Assembly (NCBI GenBank): GCA_910584815.1
Contig: CAJUBT010000001.1
Coordinates: 75,214-130,787 of the forward strand
Direction: 5' to 3'
Origin: an uncultured Christensenella sp.
GTDB lineage: Bacteria; Bacillota; Clostridia; Christensenellales; UBA1242
Length of the DNA stretch: 55,574 nt
The notes beneath the pieces were generated by a model that saw only the letters and a program-made list of their open reading frames with translations, searched no databases and was not told the DNA's origin. The translations under genes and the position numbers were made by a program. Shown in pieces: positions 34,689-43,549 of the stretch (within the stretch, counting starts at the first letter, position 1; each line of letters begins with the position of its first letter).

Positions 34689-37013
34689 ATGCAAAATAAG
34701 GTAAAAAAAACTTTAGATTATTTTAAATTAAATGGGTTAGGGGTTGTTAAATATTTGGCGTTTTTTTGTTTGTTTTATTTGTTTAATAACACCCTTGTTT
34801 TAGGCACAGTTTCTCCTTGTTTTTATGCCTTTTTTTTAACGCTTTTATTTTTAGGAGAGCAACCCTTTTATTTGCTTTTGGCTTATCTTTTAGCAACAGT
34901 TTGCAGTGGCATAACAGTGCCTGCAATTATTTTTAGTTTAGTTCTTGGCATTGTTGGCGGGGCTATAGTGCAAATTCACAAGCATAAGGGTAAAATTATA
35001 CCAGTTTGGCTTGCGTTTGTGTATGGGCTTATTTTTGGGCTTATTCATATGTTAGTTAATCTTTCAACTCTTCAAAACTTTTACATAACAACAATCAATG
35101 CAATTTTTAATTCAGTGTTTTTAGTTTGTTCTTTAAACTTTTTAAGAGTAGTTAAAATAAGAAATTTTAACCTTAACCTTAATGTAGATGAAGTTGTTTG
35201 TGGCTGTGTTATTTTAGCCTTTGTTTTTTGTGGTCTTGCTAATGTAAATTTGTATGGTTTTGATGTTGTTAAATTAATAGGAATATTGTTTATTTTGCTT
35301 AGCAATGTAACCATAAAAAACAATGCTTTTAGCATTATTTTAAGTTTAGTTTGTGGACTTGGGGTTACATTATGTAATTGCAATTTAACTTATGTTGCAA
35401 CACTGGGGACAATGGGAATTTTTACTTATATTTTTAGGGAACAATTTAAAATTTATTCTGCATTGCTTGTTGTTATTGTAGATTTAATTTTTAGTTTATT
35501 TATTTTACCTAGTAACAATTTTACTTGGGTTACAGTGTTACCTAGTTTAATTGCTAGTGTTGTGTTTATGTGTGTGCCAAAAAGGGTTACTAATAAACTA
35601 TCAAATATTTTTTTCTTGTCTTCAAAAAGTAATTCTCTTAAAAACATTCTAAATCAAAACAAACTTCAAGTAAGCAAACGCTTGCTTTACACTTCTCAGG
35701 TATTTTATGAAATGTATAAAAATTTTAGTTCTCTTGTTAAAGGGAATTTAGATATTAAAAATGCAAAGCTTTTAATTTGTAATGAAGTTATAAAAAACAA
35801 TTGTGCTAACTGCCCACAGCGTGCAAAATGTTTGAAGGGTTTTAATTCTGAACTTAAAAAGATTTTTGAAAATTTAGTAAATGTTGGGTTCGAAAAAGGT
35901 AAAATTACTTTGGTAGATTTGCCCGCTTATTTAACAAATAGGTGTGGAAAGTTAAACCAAGTTGTAACAAGTATGAATTCACTTTTAACAGAATATAAAA
36001 ACTATTCTAAAATGATAGGGAACTTGGATGCTAGTAAAGTGCTTATTGCAGAACAACTAGGGGGAATATCTAGCATACTTCTTAATTTATCTCAAGAAAC
36101 AAAGCAAGTTGTTAATGTAGATGAAAGTCAGGAAAAATTGATAAAAGAAACTTTGGTTTATAATAATATTATTCCTAGTGAAGTTGTTTGTTTTGAAAAA
36201 GATGAAAAAACAAATGTTGTATCTTTAATAATAAGAACAACAGATTTTGATAACGAAAAAATTACAATGTTGTTAAGCAAAATTTTTAAAAACAAAATGA
36301 TTGTAGAAGACATTTTAGAAAGTAGTGATAGTAATTTAACATATGTTAGTTATAAAACTGCCCCAGTATACGACATTGCTCTTGGAATAGCACAAACCTC
36401 AAAGGGAGGTGAAGTTATTTGTGGGGACACTCATTCAACTTCCAAATTAATAGGCGATAAATTTATGGTTGCGTTGTGCGATGGTATGGGGCACGGAGAG
36501 AAAGCAAATAGTAGCAGTGAACTATCGCTTAGTTTAATAGAAAATTTTTATAAGGCAGGGTTTGATGACCAAACCATTTTAACAAGTGTTAATAAATTGC
36601 TTAATTTAAGCTCGCAAGAAGTATTTTCTGCTTTAGATATTAGCGTTGTGGACCTTAAAAATGGAGAAGTTGATTTTATAAAACAAGGGGCTACAATTGG
36701 TTTTGTTAAAAAGGGGGAAGTAATATCTAAAATAGAAAGTAATAGTTTGCCAATGGGTATTCTTGAAGAAGTTAAACCGAAAGTTACAAAAACAGTGCTT
36801 AGCCCTGATGATTATGTTATTATGCTAAGTGATGGTGTTGTTGATGCTTTTGGAGAGGAAGAGCTATTGCAAAATTTCTTGAAGAACATAAATTTATCTA
36901 ACCCTCAGGAAGTTGCTGATAGAATTTTAAACCGAGCAAAGAGAGAACAACAAAATTACCCTGATGATGATATGACTGTGCTTGTGGCAAAATTGTTTTA
37001 TAATTTTGCATAA
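34689..37013 (+). CDS. spoIIE: Stage II sporulation protein E (PP2C-type phosphatase)
   Basis: A 774-residue membrane phosphatase that dephosphorylates SpoIIAA to activate sigma-F in the forespore and takes part in polar septation. About ten hydrophobic spans occupy residues about 20-305. A Cys-rich connector (CNEVIKNNCANCPQRAKCLKG, about 363-383) precedes the central region. The PP2C/SpoIIE domain (about 565-774) has GDTHSTSKL, ALCDGMGHGEKANSSSELS (metal-binding Asp/Gly motif) and VIMLSDGVVDAFGEE, with DDDMTVLVAKL at the end. Start at ATG 34689, which has AAAGGTGG 8 nt upstream; the GTG at 34677 lies inside that signal. No Spo0A box was recognised upstream. It shows that the organism forms endospores. 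Confidence 0.95.
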   Translation: MQNKVKKTLDYFKLNGLGVVKYLAFFCLFYLFNNTLVLGTVSPCFYAFFLTLLFLGEQPFYLLLAYLLATVCSGITVPAIIFSLVLGIVGGAIVQIHKHKGKIIPVWLAFVYGLIFGLIHMLVNLSTLQNFYITTINAIFNSVFLVCSLNFLRVVKIRNFNLNLNVDEVVCGCVILAFVFCGLANVNLYGFDVVKLIGILFILLSNVTIKNNAFSIILSLVCGLGVTLCNCNLTYVATLGTMGIFTYIFREQFKIYSALLVVIVDLIFSLFILPSNNFTWVTVLPSLIASVVFMCVPKRVTNKLSNIFFLSSKSNSLKNILNQNKLQVSKRLLYTSQVFYEMYKNFSSLVKGNLDIKNAKLLICNEVIKNNCANCPQRAKCLKGFNSELKKIFENLVNVGFEKGKITLVDLPAYLTNRCGKLNQVVTSMNSLLTEYKNYSKMIGNLDASKVLIAEQLGGISSILLNLSQETKQVVNVDESQEKLIKETLVYNNIIPSEVVCFEKDEKTNVVSLIIRTTDFDNEKITMLLSKIFKNKMIVEDILESSDSNLTYVSYKTAPVYDIALGIAQTSKGGEVICGDTHSTSKLIGDKFMVALCDGMGHGEKANSSSELSLSLIENFYKAGFDDQTILTSVNKLLNLSSQEVFSALDISVVDLKNGEVDFIKQGATIGFVKKGEVISKIESNSLPMGILEEVKPKVTKTVLSPDDYVIMLSDGVVDAFGEEELLQNFLKNINLSNPQEVADRILNRAKREQQNYPDDDMTVLVAKLFYNFA

Positions 37014-37359
37014 CCTTTTAGGTTTTAAATTTATTTTGGTTTTTAATATTTATAAAAAATTTTTATTAGTTATCTCTAAACATAAAATTAACTATTTATT
37101 TAAATTTTATTTATAACATTTATTTTTTATGTAATGTAAAAAAATAAAAAGTATAATTTTAAACTTTAGTGGTTAGCGTTTTAAAAATTGTAGGAAATTT
37201 AATAATAGCCTTTAAATTTTATGTTGTGGACTTTTAAAAATAGTTTTAAATATGTATGTTTTCTTTTTAAAAATTAATGTGACTTTTAAACTAAATATAA
37301 AAATTATAATATAATAATTAAATAAAATTCATAGGTTTTATGGCATAAAAATTAAGTGT
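37014..37359. other. AT-rich spacer between spoIIE and tilS
   Basis: No gene, no convincing terminator and no conserved RNA recognised. The tilS promoter occupies its last bases (37360-37387). Confidence 0.5.
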
Positions 37360-37387
37360 TGAAATTATATTTAATTTAGTTTATAAT
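37360..37387 (+). promoter_or_regulatory. tilS promoter, leaderless arrangement
   Basis: -35 TTGAAA (37360-37365), 16-bp spacer, -10 TATAAT (37382-37387). The ATG at 37394 falls where transcription should begin, and no Shine-Dalgarno sequence is possible. Confidence 0.65.
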
Positions 37388-37393
37388 TTAATT

Positions 37394-38740
37394 ATGGAAA
37401 AAGAAGTGTTAGAGTTTATAAAACAAAACAAATTAATTTTACCTGGGGAAACTATAGGCGTTGCCGTAAGTGGCGGAGTAGATTCTATGAGTTTACTTCA
37501 CTTTTTACATTCAAATAAAGAAACATTAGATTGTCAAGTAGTAGCCATTACAGTAGACCATATGTTAAGAGGGGAAAGTTCTCTAGGGGATGCTAACTTT
37601 GTTAAAAGTTGGTGCAAGGAGAATGGTATATATTGTCATAAATATTCGGTAGATGCCGCTAAAATTGCAACAGAACGCAGGGTGGGTGTTGAGCAGGGCG
37701 CAAGAGAAGCTAGGTATGGGGTGTTTGAACATTTAATAAAAGAGAATATTGTAGATAAAATTGCACTTGCTCATCATATTTCCGACCAAGCTGAAACTAT
37801 TTTAATGCATCTGCTTCGTGGGGCAGGCTTAAATGGGGCAGGCGGAATGGAGCCTATTAGAGATGGTGTTTATATTCGCCCATTTTTGAATATTGGTAAA
37901 GATGATATTGTTAGATATGCTTCTATGAACTATATAGAATATGTTGAAGATGAAACAAATGCCGAAAGCAAATATAACAGAAACTTTTTAAGAAATGTTA
38001 TTATGCCTCAACTAAAACAAAGGTGGGAAGGCGTTGAACAAAATTTAATTAATTTTGCAGAATCTTGTAGAGAAGATAACGATTTTATTTTAAGTTATGT
38101 TCAACACGGTGGAACAATTAGGGAAAAAAACTTTGTTAAAATTCCGCTTGTTTATTTTCACTATCATTCTAGTGTTATAAACAGAATTTTATTTGAATGC
38201 CTTGATAGTTTAAACACTGCAAAAGATATTGAAAGAAAACACATTGAACTTGTAAAGGAACTTGCTTTAAACGATAATGGTAAAAAAATTAATTTACCAA
38301 ATGGTATTATCGTTCAAAAAGAATACGATTACATAACTTTGTTTAGAAATGAAAGAACTCTTATTGCAGGCGTTTATCCATTTAAAAGTGGCACAATAAA
38401 TTTTGGTGACATTGCAGAAATTAAAGTTAGGAAGACTAAAGATTTATCTTTACCAGAAGGTTCTTTAATTATGGATGCAAATAAAGTGCCAAAAAATGCA
38501 GTTTGGAGAACAAGAAAAAACGGTGATAAATTCACAAAATTTGGTGGTGGTACAAAACCTCTTAGAAGTTATTATATAGATAAAAAAATTCCTAACCGTG
38601 TTAGAGATTTAATACCCGTGCTTGCAGTTGAGGATGAAATTTACTGTATTGCTGGCATTGAAATTAGCGATAAAGTTAAAGTTGACAATAAAACATCTTT
38701 GGCTTATGTTGTTACTAAAACAGACTTAAGACAACACTAA
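37394..38740 (+). CDS. tilS: tRNA(Ile)-lysidine synthase
   Basis: A 448-residue N-type ATP pyrophosphatase that converts C34 of the CAU-anticodon tRNA-Ile to lysidine. The P-loop SGGVDS (VAVSGGVDSMSLLHFL, about residues 22-37), AITVDHMLRGES (about 51-62), AHHISDQAETILMHLLRGAG (about 132-151) and the NRNFLRN tRNA-binding segment (about 196-202) are all present, followed by the C-terminal TilS domain (about 370-440). In many Firmicutes this gene lies close to spoIIE, as here. It has no Shine-Dalgarno sequence and looks leaderless. A terminator follows at 38771. Confidence 0.96.
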   Translation: MEKEVLEFIKQNKLILPGETIGVAVSGGVDSMSLLHFLHSNKETLDCQVVAITVDHMLRGESSLGDANFVKSWCKENGIYCHKYSVDAAKIATERRVGVEQGAREARYGVFEHLIKENIVDKIALAHHISDQAETILMHLLRGAGLNGAGGMEPIRDGVYIRPFLNIGKDDIVRYASMNYIEYVEDETNAESKYNRNFLRNVIMPQLKQRWEGVEQNLINFAESCREDNDFILSYVQHGGTIREKNFVKIPLVYFHYHSSVINRILFECLDSLNTAKDIERKHIELVKELALNDNGKKINLPNGIIVQKEYDYITLFRNERTLIAGVYPFKSGTINFGDIAEIKVRKTKDLSLPEGSLIMDANKVPKNAVWRTRKNGDKFTKFGGGTKPLRSYYIDKKIPNRVRDLIPVLAVEDEIYCIAGIEISDKVKVDNKTSLAYVVTKTDLRQH

Positions 38741-38770
38741 TTTTTGAAAATAATTTTAGTTGATATACAA

Positions 38771-38806
38771 AAAAATTAATCTATATTGTTTAGATTAATT
38801 TTTTTA
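38771..38806 (+). terminator. Terminator of tilS
   Basis: A 13-bp stem (AAAAATTAATCTA, 38771-38783, with TAGATTAATTTTT, 38791-38803), 7-nt loop and a T-rich end. Confidence 0.8.
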
Positions 38807-38884
38807 TTATTTTTAAACTTATTTATTGTTTAAATTTCTGCAAAGCCTAAAAATAAAATTTTGTCAAACTTTTTAGGCTTATAG

Positions 38885-39008
38885 TTATCTACATAATAAA
38901 CCATATAATTTTAGCCAATTAAAAACATTTTCTACAAAAATTATAAATTTTTACTTAAAAGATTGAATTATAGCACATTTATACACAAAAGTTGTCCACA
39001 TATCCACA
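38885..39008 (+). promoter_or_regulatory. Cluster of DnaA-box-like nonamers
   Basis: TTATCTACA (38885-38893), TTATACACA (38979-38987), TTGTCCACA (38992-39000) and ATATCCACA (39000-39008), all in the same orientation; each is within one or two bases of TTATCCACA. The last three are almost contiguous. Genes on both sides point the same way, which does not favour a replication origin; a DnaA titration or regulatory cluster is possible. Confidence 0.45.
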
Positions 39009-39571
39009 ATTTGTATAGCAAAAAACAAGAAATATGCACTATATTTCTTTCATTTTCAACAAAATATTATTTTTAAAATTTATTGAACTTTTTTTATATT
39101 CAACAAAAAACTTAGATAATATACATAAAAACTAAATTATTGTCAATATTTTTAACAAAAATTTTTAAGAAAATTTAAAATTTCTGTTTCACTTAATATA
39201 TAAATGTAACTTCTTTGTTAAATATGCAAAAAAAATAAAAAAGATGGTTGCATTATTTAAATTTAAGTTGTAAAATTCTAATTGTTGATAAATCAACAAG
39301 TTTGTTTTATAGTTTAAAATTTTTTGGTTTTTAGGTTTCAACAAATTTGTTTATTTAAAAAATTAAGTTTAAAAAAATGATATTAAAAAACATAAACATA
39401 CTAGAAGTTATAAAATTAAAAACATTTATATGAATTTAAAATTGTTGATAGATATTTACTACAATTATAATTATTTGTTAATTTTAAAATTAAAATTTTA
39501 AAGTAATAAAATGAATAATACATGCGCTTAAATATAAAATAAATTATTTGAATATGGGAGATTAAGAATTT

Positions 39572-40582
39572 ATGGTTAAAAATAGAGTTGCACAAATAGT
39601 TTTTCAAACGGTATATTGTTCCTTGGCAATTATAGCCTTAATATCTAGTTTAGGTTTTTTTGATAAGGAATTTAACGGAGAATTTTATATATGGTACACA
39701 AATTTATCTAACTATATTTGCATTGTAATTATGTTTATTTGTTTATATTTTACAATTAAGCAAACTAAAAATAGAGAAGATGGTTTTGTAACTTTTTCGC
39801 CTTCTTTTACTTTTTGTGCTATGATTATGATACTTGTAACGCTTCTTATTTATAACACTTTGCTTGTTGGGGATAAAACTGCCAGTGATTATTTTTTAAA
39901 TATTGGTAACTTGTTAATGCATTTAATTTTACCAATAATGTTTGTGTTACATTGGGTTTTGTTTTACGAGCATAATAAAACAAAATGGTTTTACCCATTG
40001 TTAAGTGTGGTTATGCCACTTATATATGTTATTTTAGTTTTTATTAGGGCTGCCATTTTAAAAGGAATGGATGTAACTCTTTACCCATACTTTTTTATTA
40101 ATTTAGAGGTTCTTGGTTGGGGTGGAGTTATTATATGGGTAACTATTTTACTTGTTGTGTTTGTAGTGCTTTCTTACATAATATACTTATTAGATAATAT
40201 TAATAATATTAAATTAAAAATAAAGAATAAACAAAGTAAAAAAGAACAGTTAAACAAAAATGCCAATCAAACAACTACAAGCAATAAAATTGATAGTTTT
40301 AAAACAGAAATTGAAAATAACAACGAAAATGCTAATAAGGAAAATTCTAACTTTGAAGATGTTGAAATTGCTATTAATAAAACAAACTCTTATAATGATA
40401 TAGTTAGTAAAAGTTCTGATGATAAAAAGGTATCTAGTAAAAAAGTTAACAATCAAAAAAGCAAAAATAAGAAAGTAGATGAAACTATAAATAAGAATAA
40501 TTTAAGTGCAAATAAAAATATAAAGAAAGAAACAGCAAAGCCTAAAAAAAATAATGGCAATAAAAAAACACCAAAAAGATAA
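39572..40582 (+). CDS. Pr6Pr-like membrane protein with lysine-rich tail
   Basis: 336 residues. The first about 210 form six hydrophobic spans resembling the Pr6Pr (FAR-17a/AIG1-like) family: FYIWYTNLSNYICIVIMF (about 37-54), GNLLMHLILPIMFVLHWVLF (about 110-129, with the two His typical of that family) and PYFFINLEVLGWGG. AIG1-like relatives in animals hydrolyse fatty-acid esters of hydroxy fatty acids with a Thr/His pair; here Thr and His in those motifs are at the right places, but activity is speculation. Residues about 210-336 are a hydrophilic Lys/Asn tail with no recognised domain. RBS is weak (GGGAG about 13 nt upstream). A strong terminator follows at 40642. Confidence 0.72.
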   Translation: MVKNRVAQIVFQTVYCSLAIIALISSLGFFDKEFNGEFYIWYTNLSNYICIVIMFICLYFTIKQTKNREDGFVTFSPSFTFCAMIMILVTLLIYNTLLVGDKTASDYFLNIGNLLMHLILPIMFVLHWVLFYEHNKTKWFYPLLSVVMPLIYVILVFIRAAILKGMDVTLYPYFFINLEVLGWGGVIIWVTILLVVFVVLSYIIYLLDNINNIKLKIKNKQSKKEQLNKNANQTTTSNKIDSFKTEIENNNENANKENSNFEDVEIAINKTNSYNDIVSKSSDDKKVSSKKVNNQKSKNKKVDETINKNNLSANKNIKKETAKPKKNNGNKKTPKR

Positions 40583-40641
40583 ACAATAATAAAGTTTAAT
40601 GAAAGCCCTTTAAAAATTTTTTGAATTATTAAACATAATAT

Positions 40642-40675
40642 AAAAGCTTAGAAAACTATTCTAAGCTTTTTTTAT
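40642..40675 (+). terminator. Terminator of the Pr6Pr-like gene
   Basis: A 12-bp perfect stem (AAAAGCTTAGAA, 40642-40653, with TTCTAAGCTTTT, 40659-40670), 5-nt loop and T run. Confidence 0.88.
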
Positions 40676-41097
40676 TTTTATATATAAATTTTTTGTTATT
40701 TGAGTTTTTCAAACAAAAAACTAAAGTTGATATATTTAGATACTAGCGGAAAAAAGAAAGACCTAAACTATCAAAACAGCTTGGTTTTTTAACATTATGC
40801 TTTCTTAACTGCAAAAAAATGAATGTTTTTGTTGTTATTAGATGTTGTTGTGGAAATTATAAATTTTTTAATTTTACGATACTTGTCTTGACTTTGATAA
40901 CAAAGAATATTCACTTACACTAGAAAAATAGAGACAATAAACATAGGGAAAAGAGCAGCGTATATTATGTTTAGTAAACAACTGCTTTTTTGTTTTATTT
41001 AAACCAAATTAGTTTTGTGGATGTGTAATTGTTTGCGAGATAAATTCGAGACATTTTCATCAAGACAAGTAGCCATACCTAAGTACCAAATTTAAAA
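40676..41097. other. Gene-free stretch beside the restriction-modification genes, bounded by an inverted repeat
   Basis: No gene recognised on either strand. It holds a perfect 12-bp inverted repeat (40880-40891 and 41060-41071) and a terminator-like structure near 40953-41000 (AGCAG ... GTTTAGTAAAC ... CTGCTTTTTT), so a small transcript is conceivable. Base composition is slightly less AT-extreme than other gaps. Confidence 0.45.
40880..41071. repeat. Perfect 12-bp inverted repeat, 168 bp apart
   Basis: TACTTGTCTTGA (40880-40891) and its exact reverse complement TCAAGACAAGTA (41060-41071). Flanking bases do not extend the match and no clear target-site duplication was seen. Confidence 0.6.
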
Positions 41098-41120
41098 ACA
41101 CCCAATACGTAATTGAGTGT
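41098..41120 (-). terminator. Terminator of the restriction-modification operon
   Basis: Stem ACACTCAAT/ATTGGGTGT read on the minus strand (one G-U pair, 5-nt loop) followed by a T5 tract, directly after the endonuclease stop codon. Confidence 0.75.
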
Positions 41121-42178
41121 TATTTATACCTAATTTGTAAGTTTAATGTGAAATATATATTATTATTTTCTTCAAAAAGTTCAAGCATTTTGTATCTTGT
41201 AGAACTTGGAGAATCTAATTTTGTATTATTTATTAAGTAATCTTCTACTTCGTTTTCATGATATATCAAATCTAAAACAAGTAGTTTTCCATCTCTAGTA
41301 ACAATCATAATGCCGCCATTGACATCATAATCACCATTCCAAATTGTACCTGGTTTAATATCAAAACTAAATCCTTTTAACAGATCAGTTAATTTTTTCT
41401 TTGCAATTATTTGATTTTCAAATAAATTAGAAGTATTAAAGAGTTCCATTAAATTTTTATTTTTACTTGTATAAGCTCTTAGACAAACATCCGCCACTAT
41501 ATTAGGCATAGAAGTATCTATCATTTTCAGATTTTGTTCAAAAATATTATCTACAATACTTTCAAAAGATATAGTTCCACCTAATTCTTTGATTTTATTC
41601 AATCTATCAATTAATTTATGCTGAGTATTAATACTATTAACAACATTGATGTCTTCGTGTCTAATCCCTGAAATCTTGTATTTAATATTGGTCTTATTAC
41701 TAGCATTTAAAATAGTTGCGGGACTGCCAATTTGTGATTTTATGCTATATTTTAAGTTTACTAATTGATTTTTTATATTGTCCTTCATATCTGTATCTAA
41801 ATCACTTTTACTATTCGATTTAGATTTAATAACATTGCTTTCGTTTAATTTGAATATAAGGTCATGAACTTCAGGTATATTAAAAACTCCATTTCTAGAA
41901 ATATTATGTTTTATTTTTTGCAGTAAGCATTCTTTGTGATAACTAATTTCTTTGATAGTGATAGAATATTTTAAAATATCATTAGAAAAAACTTCTATTT
42001 TATTATCATTTCTAGATAAAGTATATACATTTAATGGAGTATACAATCTTATGTTCTTGAGAATAAAAATTTCCTCACTAATCATATTTAAGTTAGAATC
42101 AACAATTTTTATATTTGGATTCTCTAACAAATTTAATACTGCTAAAAATTCAGACCATTCACCTCTATTTAATCCCAT
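41120..42178 (-). CDS. HpaII-family type II restriction endonuclease
   Basis: A 352-residue protein I assign to the HpaII restriction endonuclease family, whose best-known member cleaves CCGG. Supporting segments: NRGEWSEFLAVLNLLENPNI at the start, LKYSIKSQIGSPATILNASN (about residues 142-161), NGDYDVNGGIMIVTRDGKLL (about 284-303) and TKLDSPSSTRYKMLELFEEN (about 323-342). The length matches HpaII (about 358). The exact catalytic residues were not identified. It is downstream of and overlaps the methylase by 14 bp, so methylation is made first in the operon. The genes contain CATG and GATC, which the rest of the window avoids, suggesting recent transfer. Confidence 0.82.
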   Translation of the reverse strand: MGLNRGEWSEFLAVLNLLENPNIKIVDSNLNMISEEIFILKNIRLYTPLNVYTLSRNDNKIEVFSNDILKYSITIKEISYHKECLLQKIKHNISRNGVFNIPEVHDLIFKLNESNVIKSKSNSKSDLDTDMKDNIKNQLVNLKYSIKSQIGSPATILNASNKTNIKYKISGIRHEDINVVNSINTQHKLIDRLNKIKELGGTISFESIVDNIFEQNLKMIDTSMPNIVADVCLRAYTSKNKNLMELFNTSNLFENQIIAKKKLTDLLKGFSFDIKPGTIWNGDYDVNGGIMIVTRDGKLLVLDLIYHENEVEDYLINNTKLDSPSSTRYKMLELFEENNNIYFTLNLQIRYK

Positions 42179-43256
42179 CTAAATCCTCCAATATTGAAAT
42201 TAAAAATTTAGCCATTTGTTCAATAACTGGTATTGATACTGAATTACCAAATAATTTGTATTTTTGTGAATTACTCATATTTTCTGGAAAACTGAACTCA
42301 TCAATTCCATCCTTTACAAAGGCATAATTTATAAACCCTTGTAATTTACCCCATTCGGTCGGAGTCATATGTCTAATCCCATCAGGATTTATTTCATTGC
42401 CCTGCCCAACTAAAGTTTTTTTATACTGGCAATTAGGTTGTCTTATTAAATTTCTTTCTTTTCCTGAGCCACCAGTTGCTAATATTGTATTAGATATGGG
42501 GTTATCCCCTTCATTTACTATAACATAGCCAAATCCATTTCCTTTTTTAGAATGGTTCGCTTTGTGCCTTTGTAATGTTTGCCACAATTTATTTGATAAA
42601 TAATATTTAGATTCTACTTCTTTTTCTAATAAGTCATACAAGTTATTATATATTTTATCTCTACCAGTAGGGTATTTGTTAAATGTGTAATTAGTTGGGA
42701 TTAAATCTTTTCTTATTGCAAGTATATAAGTTCTACTTCGTTTTTGTGGTAATCCAAAATCTTTAGTATTTCTAATAAAATCTTTCACATCATAAATCAA
42801 TTCACCACAAATATCTGTTGAAGTGTTTAAAACATAATAACCAATTTCATTTAAGGTATTTAAAATTATTCTAAATGTTTTGCCTTTGGCATGTCTTGTT
42901 AATCCTTCAACATTTTCTAAAAAAACAGCTTTAGGGTTTGATTCTCTAACTATTTCAGCAACATCAAAAAACAAAGTGCCTCGTGTAGTGTCTAAAAAAC
43001 CTTTTTTTAATCCTGCAATACTAAATGCTTGACATGGGAATCCTGCCAACATTATATCATAATTTAAACTTTTACATTTTTCTTTAAATTTTTCGCTAGT
43101 CACATCATTAAAAGGATTTTCTTTGTATAAATGTTCATAAGCCTGACAAGCAAATCTATCAATTTCAGCAGATAAAACATTTTTACATTTTCCAGTTAAT
43201 TCAAATCCTTTTCTTATTCCACCTAAACCAGCAAATAAATCAATAGTTTTATACAT
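42165..43256 (-). CDS. DNA (cytosine-5) methyltransferase of the HpaII-like system
   Basis: A 363-residue C5-cytosine methylase. Motif I is DLFAGLGGIRKGFELTG (about residues 6-22), motif IV is AGFPCQAFSIAGLKKGF (catalytic PC at about 74-75), motif VI is AVFLENVEGL, motif VIII is LPQKRSRTYILAIR and motif X is FGNSVSIPVIEQMAKF near the C-terminus. It protects host DNA from the adjoining endonuclease; the site is expected to be CCGG from the partner's family. RBS GAGGTT. A TATAAT lies about 20-30 nt upstream on the minus strand. The operon faces the gerA-type operon divergently. Confidence 0.95.
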   Translation of the reverse strand: MYKTIDLFAGLGGIRKGFELTGKCKNVLSAEIDRFACQAYEHLYKENPFNDVTSEKFKEKCKSLNYDIMLAGFPCQAFSIAGLKKGFLDTTRGTLFFDVAEIVRESNPKAVFLENVEGLTRHAKGKTFRIILNTLNEIGYYVLNTSTDICGELIYDVKDFIRNTKDFGLPQKRSRTYILAIRKDLIPTNYTFNKYPTGRDKIYNNLYDLLEKEVESKYYLSNKLWQTLQRHKANHSKKGNGFGYVIVNEGDNPISNTILATGGSGKERNLIRQPNCQYKKTLVGQGNEINPDGIRHMTPTEWGKLQGFINYAFVKDGIDEFSFPENMSNSQKYKLFGNSVSIPVIEQMAKFLISILEDLDGIK

Positions 43257-43513
43257 ATTTAAACCTCATAATAGATATTATAACATATAAAAATCAAAAT
43301 TGTACCATATTGATAAAGATTTATTAAAATTATCTTTAAAGAAAAAGAACTCTATTTTATACGATAAAGTTCTAATGTAATTTCACTAGTTTCAAAATTC
43401 ATTGACTAAGTTAGAGTGTTTGTTTTAAATTTTATATCAACTAAAAATAAATAATAATAGATAACAAACTATTATTTTAAATTTAATAACACAAAACTTT
43501 TTTAAATAAATGA

Positions 43514-43544
43514 GGTATATCTATTAAAACAATTTAGCATACTA
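43514..43544 (+). promoter_or_regulatory. Putative sigma-G (forespore) promoter of the gerA operon
   Basis: GGTATA (43514-43519), 18-bp spacer, CATACTA (43538-43544). The -10 matches the sigma-G/sigma-F forespore pattern CATnnTA exactly, and the -35 matches GnATA. The start codon at 43550 falls at or beside the expected start point. Confidence 0.6.
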
Positions 43545-43549
43545 CAAAT

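Larger units (their letters stand above)
38741..39571. other. Long AT-rich gap with DnaA-box-like cluster, hairpins and palindrome
   Basis: No gene in 831 bases. In order: the tilS terminator (38771-38806); a second perfect 11-bp inverted repeat AAGCCTAAAAA/TTTTTAGGCTT (38843-38853, 38870-38880) without a U tract; DnaA-box-like nonamers on the + strand; three TTCAACAAA-like repeats (near 39055, 39099 and 39338); and a palindrome TTGTTGAT-AA-ATCAACAA (39282-39299). The last third is nearly pure A+T. Confidence 0.5.

Noticed and set aside
38885..39299. Calling this region oriC outright
   Set aside because: dnaA and dnaN are absent from the window and flanking genes do not diverge from the site.
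40800..41000. Remnant of a coding gene next to the restriction-modification pair
   Set aside because: Translations in all frames are short and show no family motif.
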